From NCBI RefSeq assembly GCF_000425305.1, contig NZ_AUDE01000011.1, positions 109,931 through 173,930 on the forward strand: DNA of 64,000 nt, given 5' to 3'. Positions 46,405 through 55,492 of the stretch are shown in pieces. Position numbers and translations under genes: made by a program. Source of the DNA: Psychroserpens burtonensis DSM 12212 (GTDB lineage Bacteria > Bacteroidota > Bacteroidia > Flavobacteriales > Flavobacteriaceae). Every line of letters begins with the position of its first letter. Position 1 is the first letter of the stretch. Below the pieces are notes generated by a model that saw only the letters and a list, made by a program, of their open reading frames with translations, did not search any database and had not been told where the DNA came from.

Positions 46405-47787
46405 ATGGGGAAAACATTATTTGATAAAGTCTGGGATTCACATGTGGTCAGTACAATACAAGACGGCCCACAGATTCTGTATATAGACACCCATTTAATA
46501 CATGAGGTCACAAGTCCTCAGGCTTTTAATGAATTAGAAGATCGTGGAATTCCAGTGCTAAGACCAGAGCAAATTGTAGCAACTGCAGATCATAATACAC
46601 CAACACAAAATCAAGACCAACCTATAACCGATGAATTATCAAGAAAACAGTTGGAGCAACTTTCAGAAAATTGCAAAAAAAATAATATTATACTATACGC
46701 CTTAGGCCATAAATACAACGGAATAGTCCATGTAATGGCTCCAGAGTTAGGTGTTACACAGCCAGGTAAAACAATGGTTTGTGGAGATAGTCACACCTCA
46801 ACACATGGCGCGTTCGGAGCCATTGCATTTGGCATAGGAACAAGTCAAGTAGCACAAGTTTTTGCGAGTCAGTGCTTATTACTTACCAAGCCAAAAAGTT
46901 TAAGAGTTACGGTTAATGGCAGCTTAAAGAACAGCGTCTTACCAAAAGATATCATTCTTTACATTATTTCAAAACTCGGTACTAATTCTGGTACAGGTTA
47001 TTTCTGTGAATATGCAGGTAATGTGTTTGAAGACATGAGTATGGAGGGACGTATGACAGTTTGTAATATGAGTATCGAGATGGGAGCAAGAGGCGGAATG
47101 ATTGCTCCAGATCAAACCACTTTTGATTATGTAGAAGGACGAGAGTTTGCTCCAAAAGGAGAGGTTTTTGAAAATAAAGTAGCCTATTGGAAAACCTTGC
47201 CAACAGACAAAGATGCTCAATTTGATAAAGAATATTATTTTGAAGCTGAAGATATTGAGCCTATGCTTACCTACGGAACGAATCCAGGAATGGGAATTAA
47301 AATCTCAGAATTTATTCCAGAAGTTAGTGATGCTTCTTTTGAAAAATCACTGAAGTATATGAACTTCAAAAAAGGAGAATCTCTTATCAATAAACGAATT
47401 AATTTTGTGTTTATAGGTAGCTGTACGAATTCTAGAATTGAAGACTTTAGAGTGGCAGCTAATTATATAAAAGGGAAGCAAAAAGCTCATAATGTAACTG
47501 CTTGGTTAGTTCCAGGAAGTAAGCGGGTAGAAGCGCAAATTATAGAGGAAGGCTTGAAGTCTATTTTTGAAGACGCTGGTTTTGAATTACGTCAACCTGG
47601 TTGTAGCGCATGTTTGGCTATGAATGATGATAAAATTCCGCAGGGTGAGTATTGTGTGTCTACTTCTAATAGGAATTTTGAAGGACGTCAAGGTCAAGGA
47701 GCTAGAACTATATTGGCGAGTCCGTTAGTTGCAGCAGTAACAGCTGTTGAAGGAAAAATAATTGACATTACTAAACAATTAAATTAA
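46405..47787 (+). CDS. leuC: 3-isopropylmalate dehydratase large subunit
   Basis: 460 residues. The aconitase-type 4Fe-4S cluster Cys residues lie in FIGSCTNSR near 334 and in [11 protein letters not shown] near 400. The substrate region [14 protein letters not shown] near 128 is typical. It isomerises 2-isopropylmalate to 3-isopropylmalate with LeuD. The stop overlaps the leuD start by 1 bp (TAATG). Confidence 0.93.
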   Translation: MGKTLFDKVWDSHVVSTIQDGPQILYIDTHLIHEVTSPQAFNELEDRGIPVLRPEQIVATADHNTPTQNQDQPITDELSRKQLEQLSENCKKNNIILYALGHKYNGIVHVMAPELGVTQPGKTMVCGDSHTSTHGAFGAIAFGIGTSQVAQVFASQCLLLTKPKSLRVTVNGSLKNSVLPKDIILYIISKLGTNSGTGYFCEYAGNVFEDMSMEGRMTVCNMSIEMGARGGMIAPDQTTFDYVEGREFAPKGEVFENKVAYWKTLPTDKDAQFDKEYYFEAEDIEPMLTYGTNPGMGIKISEFIPEVSDASFEKSLKYMNFKKGESLINKRINFVFIGSCTNSRIEDFRVAANYIKGKQKAHNVTAWLVPGSKRVEAQIIEEGLKSIFEDAGFELRQPGCSACLAMNDDKIPQGEYCVSTSNRNFEGRQGQGARTILASPLVAAVTAVEGKIIDITKQLN

Positions 47788-48377
47788 TGGAGAAGTTCAT
47801 AACATTTCAATCTAGAGCCATTCCATTACAAATTGAGAATGTAGATACAGATCAAATCATACCTGCACGTTTTTTAAAAGCGACAGACCGTAAAGGTTTT
47901 GGCGATAATGTGTTTAGAGATTGGAGATATCATAAAGATGGCTCAGCAAATTCAGACTTCGTATTTAACAATTCAAAATATACAGGAAGCATATTAGTTG
48001 CTGGTGATAATTTTGGATGTGGATCAAGTAGGGAGCATGCAGCCTGGGCTATTACAGATTTTGGTTTTAAAGTCGTTGTTTCTAGTTTTTTTGCAGATAT
48101 TTTTAAGGGTAATGCTCTAAATAATGGGTTGTTGCCAGTTCAAGTTTCAGACTCATTTTTGAAAGCGTTATTAACTCAAATTCAGAGTCATCCAGAGACA
48201 GTTCTTGAGGTTAATCTTGAGAATCAAACTATTTCGGCGAACGATTTGGGTTTATCGGCACATTTCGATATTGATCCTTATAAGAAATCATGTATGATTA
48301 ACGGTTATGATGATATTGATTATCTCGTAAATAACATAAAATTAATTGAAGCTTTTGAAGCTCAAAAAATAAACTAA
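47787..48377 (+). CDS. leuD: 3-isopropylmalate dehydratase small subunit
   Basis: 196 residues, the swivel domain of the isomerase. [12 protein letters not shown] near 20-31 and the [16 protein letters not shown] block near 72-87 are the family signature. It pairs with LeuC. It ends 42 bp before leuB, and that gap holds a hairpin. Confidence 0.92.
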   Translation: MEKFITFQSRAIPLQIENVDTDQIIPARFLKATDRKGFGDNVFRDWRYHKDGSANSDFVFNNSKYTGSILVAGDNFGCGSSREHAAWAITDFGFKVVVSSFFADIFKGNALNNGLLPVQVSDSFLKALLTQIQSHPETVLEVNLENQTISANDLGLSAHFDIDPYKKSCMINGYDDIDYLVNNIKLIEAFEAQKIN

Positions 48378-48389
48378 TAACTAAAGAGA

Positions 48390-48407
48390 TTTCCGTTTTA
48401 ACGGAAA
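48390..48407. repeat. hairpin in the leuD-leuB gap
   Basis: TTTCCGT and ACGGAAA pair perfectly (7 bp) around a TTTA loop, 12 bp upstream of the leuB ATG. It may adjust leuB translation or mRNA processing; no T-run, so termination is unlikely. Confidence 0.45.
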
Positions 48408-48419
48408 CGAAAAAACACG

Positions 48420-49538
48420 ATGAAATTACAAATTGCAGTATTACCAGGTGATGGTATTGGTCCAGAGGTGACAGGTCAAGCCATAAAGGTTTTAAAAGCT
48501 ATAGCTTTAGAATTTAATCATACGTTTAGATTTAAAACAGCAGATGTTGGCGCAATTGCAATAGATAATCATAATAATCCTTTGCCAGATGCTACATTGA
48601 AATTATGTAAATCTAGCGATGCTATTTTGTTTGGCGCTATTGGTCATCCAAAATACGACAACGATCCATCGGCTAAGGTGCGTCCAGAACAAGGACTACT
48701 AAAATTGCGAAAAGAACTTGGTTTGTTTGCTAATATAAGACCAGTTAAAGCATATGATTCGCTTTTGGATAAGTCACCTTTAAAAAGACATATTATTGAA
48801 GGCGTTGATATTCGTATTTATCGTGAATTGACTGGAGGTATTTACTTCGGAAAAAAGGAACTCAGTGAAGATGGTAATGTGGCATCAGATTTATGTGAAT
48901 ATTCACGAGAAGAGATAGAACGCATTGCACACTTGGCCTTTGAAGCGGCTCAAAACAGGCGACATAAAGTAACACTTGTTGATAAAGCCAATGTTTTGGA
49001 AACTTCAAGACTATGGCGAAAAGTGGTGACTGAGATTGCGAAGCAATATAGTGATGTAGAAATGGATTTCTTATTTGTTGATAATGCTGCAATGCAAATG
49101 ATTTTAAATCCGAAACAGTTTGATGTTATTTTAACTGAGAACTTGTTTGGAGATATTATTAGTGACGAAGCTAGTGTTATTGGCGGTTCAATAGGTTTGT
49201 TGGCATCAGCTTCTGTAGGTAAAAAATATGCGATGTTTGAGCCTGTCCATGGCTCATTTCCGCAGGCAAAAAATAAGGGTATTGCTAATCCAATTGCTTC
49301 TATTTTGTCTGCAGCACTTTTATTGGAGCATTTTGAATTGTTCAATGAAGCACAAATGATAAGAATAGCTGTTGATAAATCTTTAAAACTTCACATTTCA
49401 ACACCAGATATAAATGCCAATTATGATACTATATCTAAGAGTAAAGTAGGTGATTTTATTGAAGATTTTATTCATAATCCTGGAGACACTAACATGAATT
49501 TTAATAATATTCATTTAGGTCAATCCACAATTATTTAA
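48420..49538 (+). CDS. leuB: 3-isopropylmalate dehydrogenase
   Basis: 372 residues. GDGIGPEV (10-17), the Arg-rich IRIYRELTGGIYFG near 136-149 and LFGDIISDEAS near 241 match the isocitrate/isopropylmalate dehydrogenase family. It oxidatively decarboxylates 3-isopropylmalate with NAD+, the third leucine-specific step. Last gene of the operon. Confidence 0.93.
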   Translation: MKLQIAVLPGDGIGPEVTGQAIKVLKAIALEFNHTFRFKTADVGAIAIDNHNNPLPDATLKLCKSSDAILFGAIGHPKYDNDPSAKVRPEQGLLKLRKELGLFANIRPVKAYDSLLDKSPLKRHIIEGVDIRIYRELTGGIYFGKKELSEDGNVASDLCEYSREEIERIAHLAFEAAQNRRHKVTLVDKANVLETSRLWRKVVTEIAKQYSDVEMDFLFVDNAAMQMILNPKQFDVILTENLFGDIISDEASVIGGSIGLLASASVGKKYAMFEPVHGSFPQAKNKGIANPIASILSAALLLEHFELFNEAQMIRIAVDKSLKLHISTPDINANYDTISKSKVGDFIEDFIHNPGDTNMNFNNIHLGQSTII

Positions 49539-49559
49539 GTTATGATTTATAGAAACTAG

Positions 49560-49592
49560 TAAATAAAACATATGTTCTAAAGGTTTTATTTA
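49560..49592 (+). terminator. weak AT-rich hairpin after leuB
   Basis: TAAATAAAAC and GTTTTATTTA pair over 10 bp with a 13-base loop, 22 bp past the leuB stop. Only two G-C pairs are possible, so its strength is doubtful. Confidence 0.3.
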
Positions 49593-49703
49593 TGTATTCT
49601 TAAATAAAAAAGGGATTAATTGCTGAATATGTAATTCGCTTTAGGTTATTATTTGTTATACAAAAACTTCATTACTTTTAGTTTAATTTTTTATAGTAAA
49701 ACT

Positions 49704-52283
49704 ATGCCTACACAACCAAAGCTTACCCGATTTAATCAAAGCGTTTTGTCAAAATACCAGATTTACAATAGTATTTTTATGACATTGCCTTTCGATACGA
49801 TTACTAAGACTGGGGCACTATTGCCATTATTTCATGAGACTTGCAAGAAAGGTTTTGAAGTAGGAGATAATCCTACGACAATTGTGGAGTCCTTTTTTAA
49901 GAAATATCAAGCAAGACGATCAGATAAAAGTCAGATTAATTTATTGTTCCGTTTTATACAATATATAGAGCGGCAAGTGGTCTTATTTGATGCTATTGAG
50001 GATGCAGCTTTTCCAATCGTTAATAATATGGATGGGATTGGGACCTTGCGTAGTTTAAAAGAATCTGCTTCTGCCGAAAATAAATTAGAAACACTTCAAA
50101 AATACCTTGAGGAATTCAAAGTACGTATTGTACTAACAGCGCACCCAACCCAATTTTATCCAGGATCGGTTTTGGGTATTATTACAGATTTGACAAAAGC
50201 AGTTAAAGAAAACGACTTATTGGTCATCAATGATCTACTGGCTCAACTAGGGAAGACACCATTTTTTAAACATACAAAGCCAACGCCTTATGACGAAGCT
50301 GTAAGCTTAATTTGGTATTTAGAAAATGTGTTTTATAAATCCTTCGGAACGATTTACGATTACATTCAACAAAATATTTTCGACGGAAAACATATTGATA
50401 ACGATATCATTAATATCGGTTTTTGGCCAGGAGGTGATAGAGACGGAAACCCATTCGTTACCCCAGAAATAACTCTAAAAGTTGCCGATAGGTTGCACCG
50501 AACAGTCATTAAAAACTATCATAGAGATATCAGGATGCTACGACGTAAATTAACCTTTCAAGGTGTAGAAGATAGAATTGTCGCGATTGAGAGAGAGCTT
50601 TATAAAATTTTAACAAATAAAAAATCTAAACTCACTATAGATTTCTTCAAGAATGAATTATCCGAAATCAAAGGGTTGATTATTGCTAAGCATCAATCGC
50701 TTTATGTTGACGAGGTTAATAGTCTTTTAAATAAAATTCATTTGTTTGGATTCCATTTTGCAAACCTTGATATTCGTCAAGATAGTAGAAAACATGCTCA
50801 GTTTTTTAACGATATGGTTAATGTGTTGATTAAAAGTGGAAGTAAGATATTTCCGAAGAATTACCACGAGTTATCCCAAAAAGAACAAATACAAATTTTG
50901 TCAAAAGTTGAAGGCTCAGTTGATCTGTCACTAATAAAAGACGAAGAAACGTTAAAAGCTTTACAAACAATGCGAGCTATTAAAACGATTCAAGATAATA
51001 ATGGTGAGCCAGCTGCAAATCGATATATAATTAGTAATAATCAAACGACATTGCACGTGATGCAGTTATTTGCGATGCTTAAATTAGTAGCATTTCATGA
51101 CAAATTAACTGTTGATATTGGACCCTTATTTGAAACGATTACAGATTTGGAGAATGCACCAGCAGTTATGGAGCAGTTATATGCCAATCCTGAGTACGCA
51201 ACGCATTTAAAATCAAGAGGAAATAAGCAAACCATTATGCTTGGATTTAGTGATGGTACCAAGGATGGTGGTTATTTGATGGCTAATTGGGCAATTTATA
51301 AAGCCAAAGAAAATTTAACAACGGTTTCTAGACAACATGGAATTACTGTAATTTTCTTTGATGGCAGAGGAGGGCCTCCAGCGCGTGGAGGAGGGAAAAC
51401 GCATAATTTCTACGCCTCATTAGGGCCTGCGATAGAAGATGATGAAGTTCAATTAACAATCCAAGGTCAAACTATTAGTTCAAATTTTGGAACTTTAGAA
51501 TCGTCGCAATATAACTTAGAGCAATTAATTAGTTCTGGGGTTTATAATAGTTTAAGCGATAAGGATTTAAGAATGCATCCAGATAATAGATTGGTCATGG
51601 ATGACTTGTCTAAATTGAGCTATGAAGCTTATAAAAATTTTAAAGCACATCCTAAATTTATTCCTTATTTGGAGCATATGAGCACTTTAAAATACTATGC
51701 TAAAACTAATATTGGGAGTCGTCCTTCAAAAAGAGGAAAGGCAGAAGGCTTAGTTTTTGAAGATTTAAGAGCTATCCCATTTGTAGGGTCTTGGAGTCAA
51801 TTAAAGCAAAATGTTCCGGGATTTTTTGGAGTTGGCACAGCACTTAAGCATTATGAGGATACCAATCAATTTGATAAGGCGCAACTTCTATTTCAAACAT
51901 CAGATTTTTTTAAAACACTCATTGAAAATAGTATGATGTCCTTGTCTAAGTCATTTTTTGATTTAACGAAGTATATGAGTGAAGATTCTGAGTATGGAGA
52001 ATTTTGGAATGTCATTTATAATGAATATCAAACCTCAAAACGTTTGCTTTTAAAGCTTACCGATTATAAAGAGCTTATGGAAGAAGAGCCTGCAGGAAAG
52101 GCATCTATCGCAGTTAGGGAGTCTATTGTTTTGCCATTGTTGACGATTCAGCAATATGCTTTAAAAAAGATACAGGAGCTGGAGAAAAACGGTATTACTT
52201 CTGGTGAAGAAATAGAGATTTATCAAAAAATGGTAACACGTTCTCTCTTCGGAAATATTAATGCTAGTAGAAATTCTGCTTAA
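49704..52283 (+). CDS. ppc: phosphoenolpyruvate carboxylase
   Basis: 859 residues from the ATG at 49704 (MPTQPKL); the upstream TTG adds 17 hydrophobic residues that do not belong. The catalytic set is complete: VLTAHPTQFYPGSV near 154, FWPGGDRDGNPF near 245, GFSDGTKDGGYL near 513, and the mobile loop FDGRGGPPARGGG near 549. It makes oxaloacetate from PEP and bicarbonate. It stands alone after the leu operon, with a bidirectional terminator behind it. Confidence 0.9.
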   Translation: MPTQPKLTRFNQSVLSKYQIYNSIFMTLPFDTITKTGALLPLFHETCKKGFEVGDNPTTIVESFFKKYQARRSDKSQINLLFRFIQYIERQVVLFDAIEDAAFPIVNNMDGIGTLRSLKESASAENKLETLQKYLEEFKVRIVLTAHPTQFYPGSVLGIITDLTKAVKENDLLVINDLLAQLGKTPFFKHTKPTPYDEAVSLIWYLENVFYKSFGTIYDYIQQNIFDGKHIDNDIINIGFWPGGDRDGNPFVTPEITLKVADRLHRTVIKNYHRDIRMLRRKLTFQGVEDRIVAIERELYKILTNKKSKLTIDFFKNELSEIKGLIIAKHQSLYVDEVNSLLNKIHLFGFHFANLDIRQDSRKHAQFFNDMVNVLIKSGSKIFPKNYHELSQKEQIQILSKVEGSVDLSLIKDEETLKALQTMRAIKTIQDNNGEPAANRYIISNNQTTLHVMQLFAMLKLVAFHDKLTVDIGPLFETITDLENAPAVMEQLYANPEYATHLKSRGNKQTIMLGFSDGTKDGGYLMANWAIYKAKENLTTVSRQHGITVIFFDGRGGPPARGGGKTHNFYASLGPAIEDDEVQLTIQGQTISSNFGTLESSQYNLEQLISSGVYNSLSDKDLRMHPDNRLVMDDLSKLSYEAYKNFKAHPKFIPYLEHMSTLKYYAKTNIGSRPSKRGKAEGLVFEDLRAIPFVGSWSQLKQNVPGFFGVGTALKHYEDTNQFDKAQLLFQTSDFFKTLIENSMMSLSKSFFDLTKYMSEDSEYGEFWNVIYNEYQTSKRLLLKLTDYKELMEEEPAGKASIAVRESIVLPLLTIQQYALKKIQELEKNGITSGEEIEIYQKMVTRSLFGNINASRNSA

Positions 52284-52405
52284 AGGTTCTGAATTATATA
52301 GAAAGCGCTTGGTGATTTATAAGTGCTAAACGTTTCTTTTATGGTGCTCTCCTAATTAGACATTATATGACGTCTTTGACTGGTTATTTCAGTTTAGAGC
52401 ATAAC

Positions 52406-52435
52406 AAACCCTCAAAAATTTCTTCTTGAGGGTTT
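52406..52435. terminator. bidirectional terminator between ppc and amt
   Basis: AAACCCTCAA and TTGAGGGTTT form a perfect 10-bp stem with a 10-base loop between the two convergent genes. It ends in T-rich DNA on both sides. Confidence 0.7.
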
Positions 52436-52466
52436 ATTCCCTAACTAATTAAATAAAATAACAATC

Positions 52467-53699
52467 TTAATGCTCATTCAATCTAAAGTCTGGATAGGCA
52501 TCCATACCATGTTCATGAGCGTCAAGGCCTTCTAATTCTTCTTTTTCTGAAACTCGTATTCCAACTGTTTTCTTTATAATAAAAATGATTAAAAATGAAG
52601 ATGTAATGCAGATTGCTGCGTAGGAAGCAACGCCAATCAACTGACTTACAAATTGTGCTCCACTGGCTAAATTACCGAAGATACCAACAGCTAAAGTTCC
52701 CCAAATACCACAAACTAAATGTACTGCGATAGCTCCAACAGGGTCATCGAGTTTTAATCTGTCAATTAGAGATACTGCAAAAACAATGATTGCTCCAGCT
52801 ATTGCACCAATTAAAACAGCATCTGTTGGACTCATCTGATCTGCACCTGCTGTAATGCCTACTAATCCTCCTAAAATCCCATTTAAAAACATAGTTAAAT
52901 CCATGTTTTTAAATCTTATAAAAGATACTAAGGCAGCCACAATACCTCCAGCGGAGGCGGCCAAACAAGTAGTAACTAATGTTATTGATGTTAATTCTGG
53001 ATCTGCAGATAAAACAGAACCTCCATTAAATCCAAACCAACCTAGCCATAAGATAAAAACTCCGGCTGTCGCTAGTGGGATGTTGTGTCCTGGTATGGCT
53101 TGAGGTTTTCCGTCTTTTAATTTTCCAATTCTAGCACCAAGTAAACAAACAGCTACTAATGCTGCCCATCCACCAACAGAATGCACTAAGGTTGAACCTG
53201 CAAAATCATAAAAAGGAGTTTCTAGAGTTTGTAAAAACCCACCTCCCCATTTCCATGAACCTGCAATCGGGTAAATTAAACCTACGTAGATCACGGTAAA
53301 GATCATAAAAGGGCCAATTTTCATGCGTTCTGCGACAGCTCCAGAAACTATAGTCGCAGCTGTTGCTGCAAACATACCTTGAAACAAGAAATCTGTCCAG
53401 TACGTGTAACCCTCATTATAAGCCATGTCTAAAGTGCCCGCATCATTTAGTGGAGCGTCCAGCCCAAATCCAGCAAAGCCTAAGAATCCATTAAATTCTC
53501 CTGGATACATTAAATTGAAACCGACTATGCAGTACAGTAGTAATCCAACGGTAATTATAAATATATTTTTAAATAAAATATTAATTGTATTTTTTTGACG
53601 TGTTAGTCCGATTTCTAAAAATGCAAAACCTAAGTGCATAAAGAAAACGAGTGCAGTACAGATCATCATCCATACATTATTTGTAGTAAGTAATTCCAT
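52467..53699 (-). CDS. amt: ammonium transporter
   Basis: 410 residues, about 11 membrane helices. The twin pore His residues fall in STLVHSVGGW near 168 and AIAVHLVCGIWG near 322, and the Amt signature lies between. It takes up ammonium across the inner membrane. It is the last gene of a porin-glnK-amt operon, 5 bp after glnK, so the PII protein very likely gates it. Confidence 0.92.
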   Translation of the reverse strand: MELLTTNNVWMMICTALVFFMHLGFAFLEIGLTRQKNTINILFKNIFIITVGLLLYCIVGFNLMYPGEFNGFLGFAGFGLDAPLNDAGTLDMAYNEGYTYWTDFLFQGMFAATAATIVSGAVAERMKIGPFMIFTVIYVGLIYPIAGSWKWGGGFLQTLETPFYDFAGSTLVHSVGGWAALVAVCLLGARIGKLKDGKPQAIPGHNIPLATAGVFILWLGWFGFNGGSVLSADPELTSITLVTTCLAASAGGIVAALVSFIRFKNMDLTMFLNGILGGLVGITAGADQMSPTDAVLIGAIAGAIIVFAVSLIDRLKLDDPVGAIAVHLVCGIWGTLAVGIFGNLASGAQFVSQLIGVASYAAICITSSFLIIFIIKKTVGIRVSEKEELEGLDAHEHGMDAYPDFRLNEH

Positions 53700-53704
53700 G
53701 TTTT

Positions 53705-54043
53705 TTATTTTAAAGTGTTTCCTCCTTTTTCTCCTGTTCTAATTCTGTAAACTTCATCGACGTTAGAGATAAATATTTTTCCATCTCCAACTTCCCCAGT
53801 TGAGCCAGCTTCTAGAATGGCTTTAATGGTCACAGCCTCAAAGTCATCATTAACGACAATTGATAAATAGCGACGTTGTATATCACTTGTGCTATAGGAT
53901 ACGCCTCTATAAACATGTCCTTCTTTTTCATTACCTAATCCAGTGACGTCCCAATAGGAGAAGAAATTAACACCCACTTCATGCAGTGCTTTTTTTACTG
54001 CGGAAAATTTAGATTTCCTAATGATTGCTTCTACTTTTTTCAT
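53705..54043 (-). CDS. glnK: PII nitrogen regulatory protein (GlnK/GlnB)
   Basis: 112 residues. The T-loop carries the conserved Tyr in VYRGVSYSTS near 47, and the B-loop signature TGEVGDGKIFI near 82. It binds ATP/ADP and 2-oxoglutarate and would block Amt when nitrogen is ample. It is cytoplasmic, between the porin and amt genes. No uridylyltransferase gene is in the window. Confidence 0.92.
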   Translation of the reverse strand: MKKVEAIIRKSKFSAVKKALHEVGVNFFSYWDVTGLGNEKEGHVYRGVSYSTSDIQRRYLSIVVNDDFEAVTIKAILEAGSTGEVGDGKIFISNVDEVYRIRTGEKGGNTLK

Positions 54044-54065
54044 AATTTCTACTTAGTTATTTTAA

Positions 54066-55052
54066 TTAAAATGTGTAAATGGCACCAACTACAAAAGAGG
54101 CTAGGCTTTTTGTATTCATTAAATCTGTATCGATAAAAATGTCTTCCGACCCACTATCTAATCTTAATTCGGGCTTGATCGTTAAATCATCTAAAGTGTA
54201 GCTTCCTGTTAACGTTAATCCAATTACACTAAGGTCATCTTCTATAAATTCGCTCATGGTTTGGAAATATTCACCTCTTAAACCCAAGGAGAAAGACTGG
54301 TTTATGCTATATTGTGGATAAAGATCCACACCATAAAAGCCTTCGCCATCATTGTCTGCATAAGCAGCATTTATACCTATGAAGAATTCGTCTGAAGCAT
54401 CAAATCCACCAGTATAGTCGATTTCAAAGCCTAAGCCTGCATCATCATATAGTAGATTTAAATAGTGACCGCTATACCCTAATTGAGCTCCGATTGCATA
54501 GCTTCCATCAGGATTAAACTCGGTAACATCTGTTTGATTGAATACACCTAACATTAAGCTTAGGTCTTCAGATAATGTGAAATCTGCTTTTATACCTGTA
54601 TGAGAAAATGGACCATTTGAGAACAAATATGATGTCGAGTAGTTAAAGTTTCCTGCAGGCGCAATAACTTCATATCCTAAGTAGGTATTAAACTTTCCAA
54701 ACGTAAGTTTTGTGTTTTCGCTTATATTGTAGAACACAAATAATTGATTTAGTACGGTCGCACTAGCAGCTTCACCACGTGGACCAAATACTAAATCTGC
54801 CACTCCTCCAACTTTGCCTTTTTCGTAAGAGGCAATAATATTTGCCATACCTAGTGAAAATCCTGCTGTGTCAGCAAACGATGTTCCCGGTGCAATTTGG
54901 TCTTGATCATTTGGTGCTTTTAAATTTGTTCTGTGGTAGATATCAACACTTCCCTCAAAAGAGAATTTTTTATCTGAAGTGTTTTCTGCTTTTTCTTGGG
55001 CTGTTAATAGTATTGATATAAATACTAAAATTAAAGTAAATAAATGCTTCAT
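54066..55052 (-). CDS. outer-membrane porin-like protein of the amt operon
   Basis: 328 residues: signal peptide (to AQEKAEN) then about 14-16 beta-strand-like stretches with alternating aromatic residues and short turns, ending in Phe (GAIYTF). It looks like a passive outer-membrane channel. It is the first gene of the operon with glnK and amt, so it may let ammonium or another small nitrogen compound reach Amt. The solute is inferred. Confidence 0.75.
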   Translation of the reverse strand: MKHLFTLILVFISILLTAQEKAENTSDKKFSFEGSVDIYHRTNLKAPNDQDQIAPGTSFADTAGFSLGMANIIASYEKGKVGGVADLVFGPRGEAASATVLNQLFVFYNISENTKLTFGKFNTYLGYEVIAPAGNFNYSTSYLFSNGPFSHTGIKADFTLSEDLSLMLGVFNQTDVTEFNPDGSYAIGAQLGYSGHYLNLLYDDAGLGFEIDYTGGFDASDEFFIGINAAYADNDGEGFYGVDLYPQYSINQSFSLGLRGEYFQTMSEFIEDDLSVIGLTLTGSYTLDDLTIKPELRLDSGSEDIFIDTDLMNTKSLASFVVGAIYTF

Positions 55053-55073
55053 AAAAATTGTTAGTTATAGATT

Positions 55074-55089
55074 ATTTGAATCAAATCTA
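55074..55089 (-). promoter_or_regulatory. -7 box and overlapping dyad of the porin-glnK-amt operon
   Basis: TAGATTTG (minus strand, 55082-55089) matches TAnnTTTG exactly, 30 bp upstream of the porin ATG. A perfect 13-bp inverted repeat (ATTTGA-A-TCAAAT, 55074-55086) overlaps it on the transcript side, as a repressor operator would. Confidence 0.5.
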
Positions 55090-55110
55090 TATAAAAAGAC
55101 GTATTGCTAT

Positions 55111-55176
55111 ATAAAAAATAGGGGTCATTTACATATTTTTATCAATTTGTAATTTTTAACCCATAAAAATTAGGGG
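55111..55176. repeat. pair of 14-bp direct repeats upstream of the porin operon
   Basis: ATAAAAAATAGGGG at 55111-55124 and ATAAAAATTAGGGG at 55163-55176 differ at one base and are 52 bp apart, close to five helical turns. The nearer copy falls at about -36 to -49 from the predicted start of transcription, a common place for activator sites. Confidence 0.5.
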
Positions 55177-55492
55177 TTAAATTATTTTAATATTTTTTTT
55201 TGTTAAATTGATAATTGGCTTTCGTAAAAAAGCAGAGGATAAACACTAAATATTTGAATAATGTTTAAAGATGAGAGTCCTACGCAAACCTTTTCGTAAA
55301 AAAAAGTGATTTATACTGATTTATTTTCATTATTGATTTAACAGTGAGGTAACATGTTCATTATATATAGTGTAATTAAATAGAGTCATTTTGTGAATTC
55401 TTGAAAAGTGTTTCCGACTTTTCTTAAATCAAACTATAGCATCTATATTACAGATATAGTGAGGTCTGAAAAACCTTTAAATTTTCTGAATT

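Larger units (their letters stand above)
55053..55492. other. 440-bp divergent control region between porin-glnK-amt and gltB
   Basis: No ORF is convincing. It holds the -7 box and dyad at 55074-55089, the repeats at 55111 and 55163, and an 8-bp hairpin (TTTAACCC / GGGTTAAA, 55155-55162 and 55174-55181) overlapping the second repeat. No clear TAnnTTTG box was found toward gltB. The genes on both sides assimilate ammonium, so shared nitrogen control is plausible. Confidence 0.5.
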
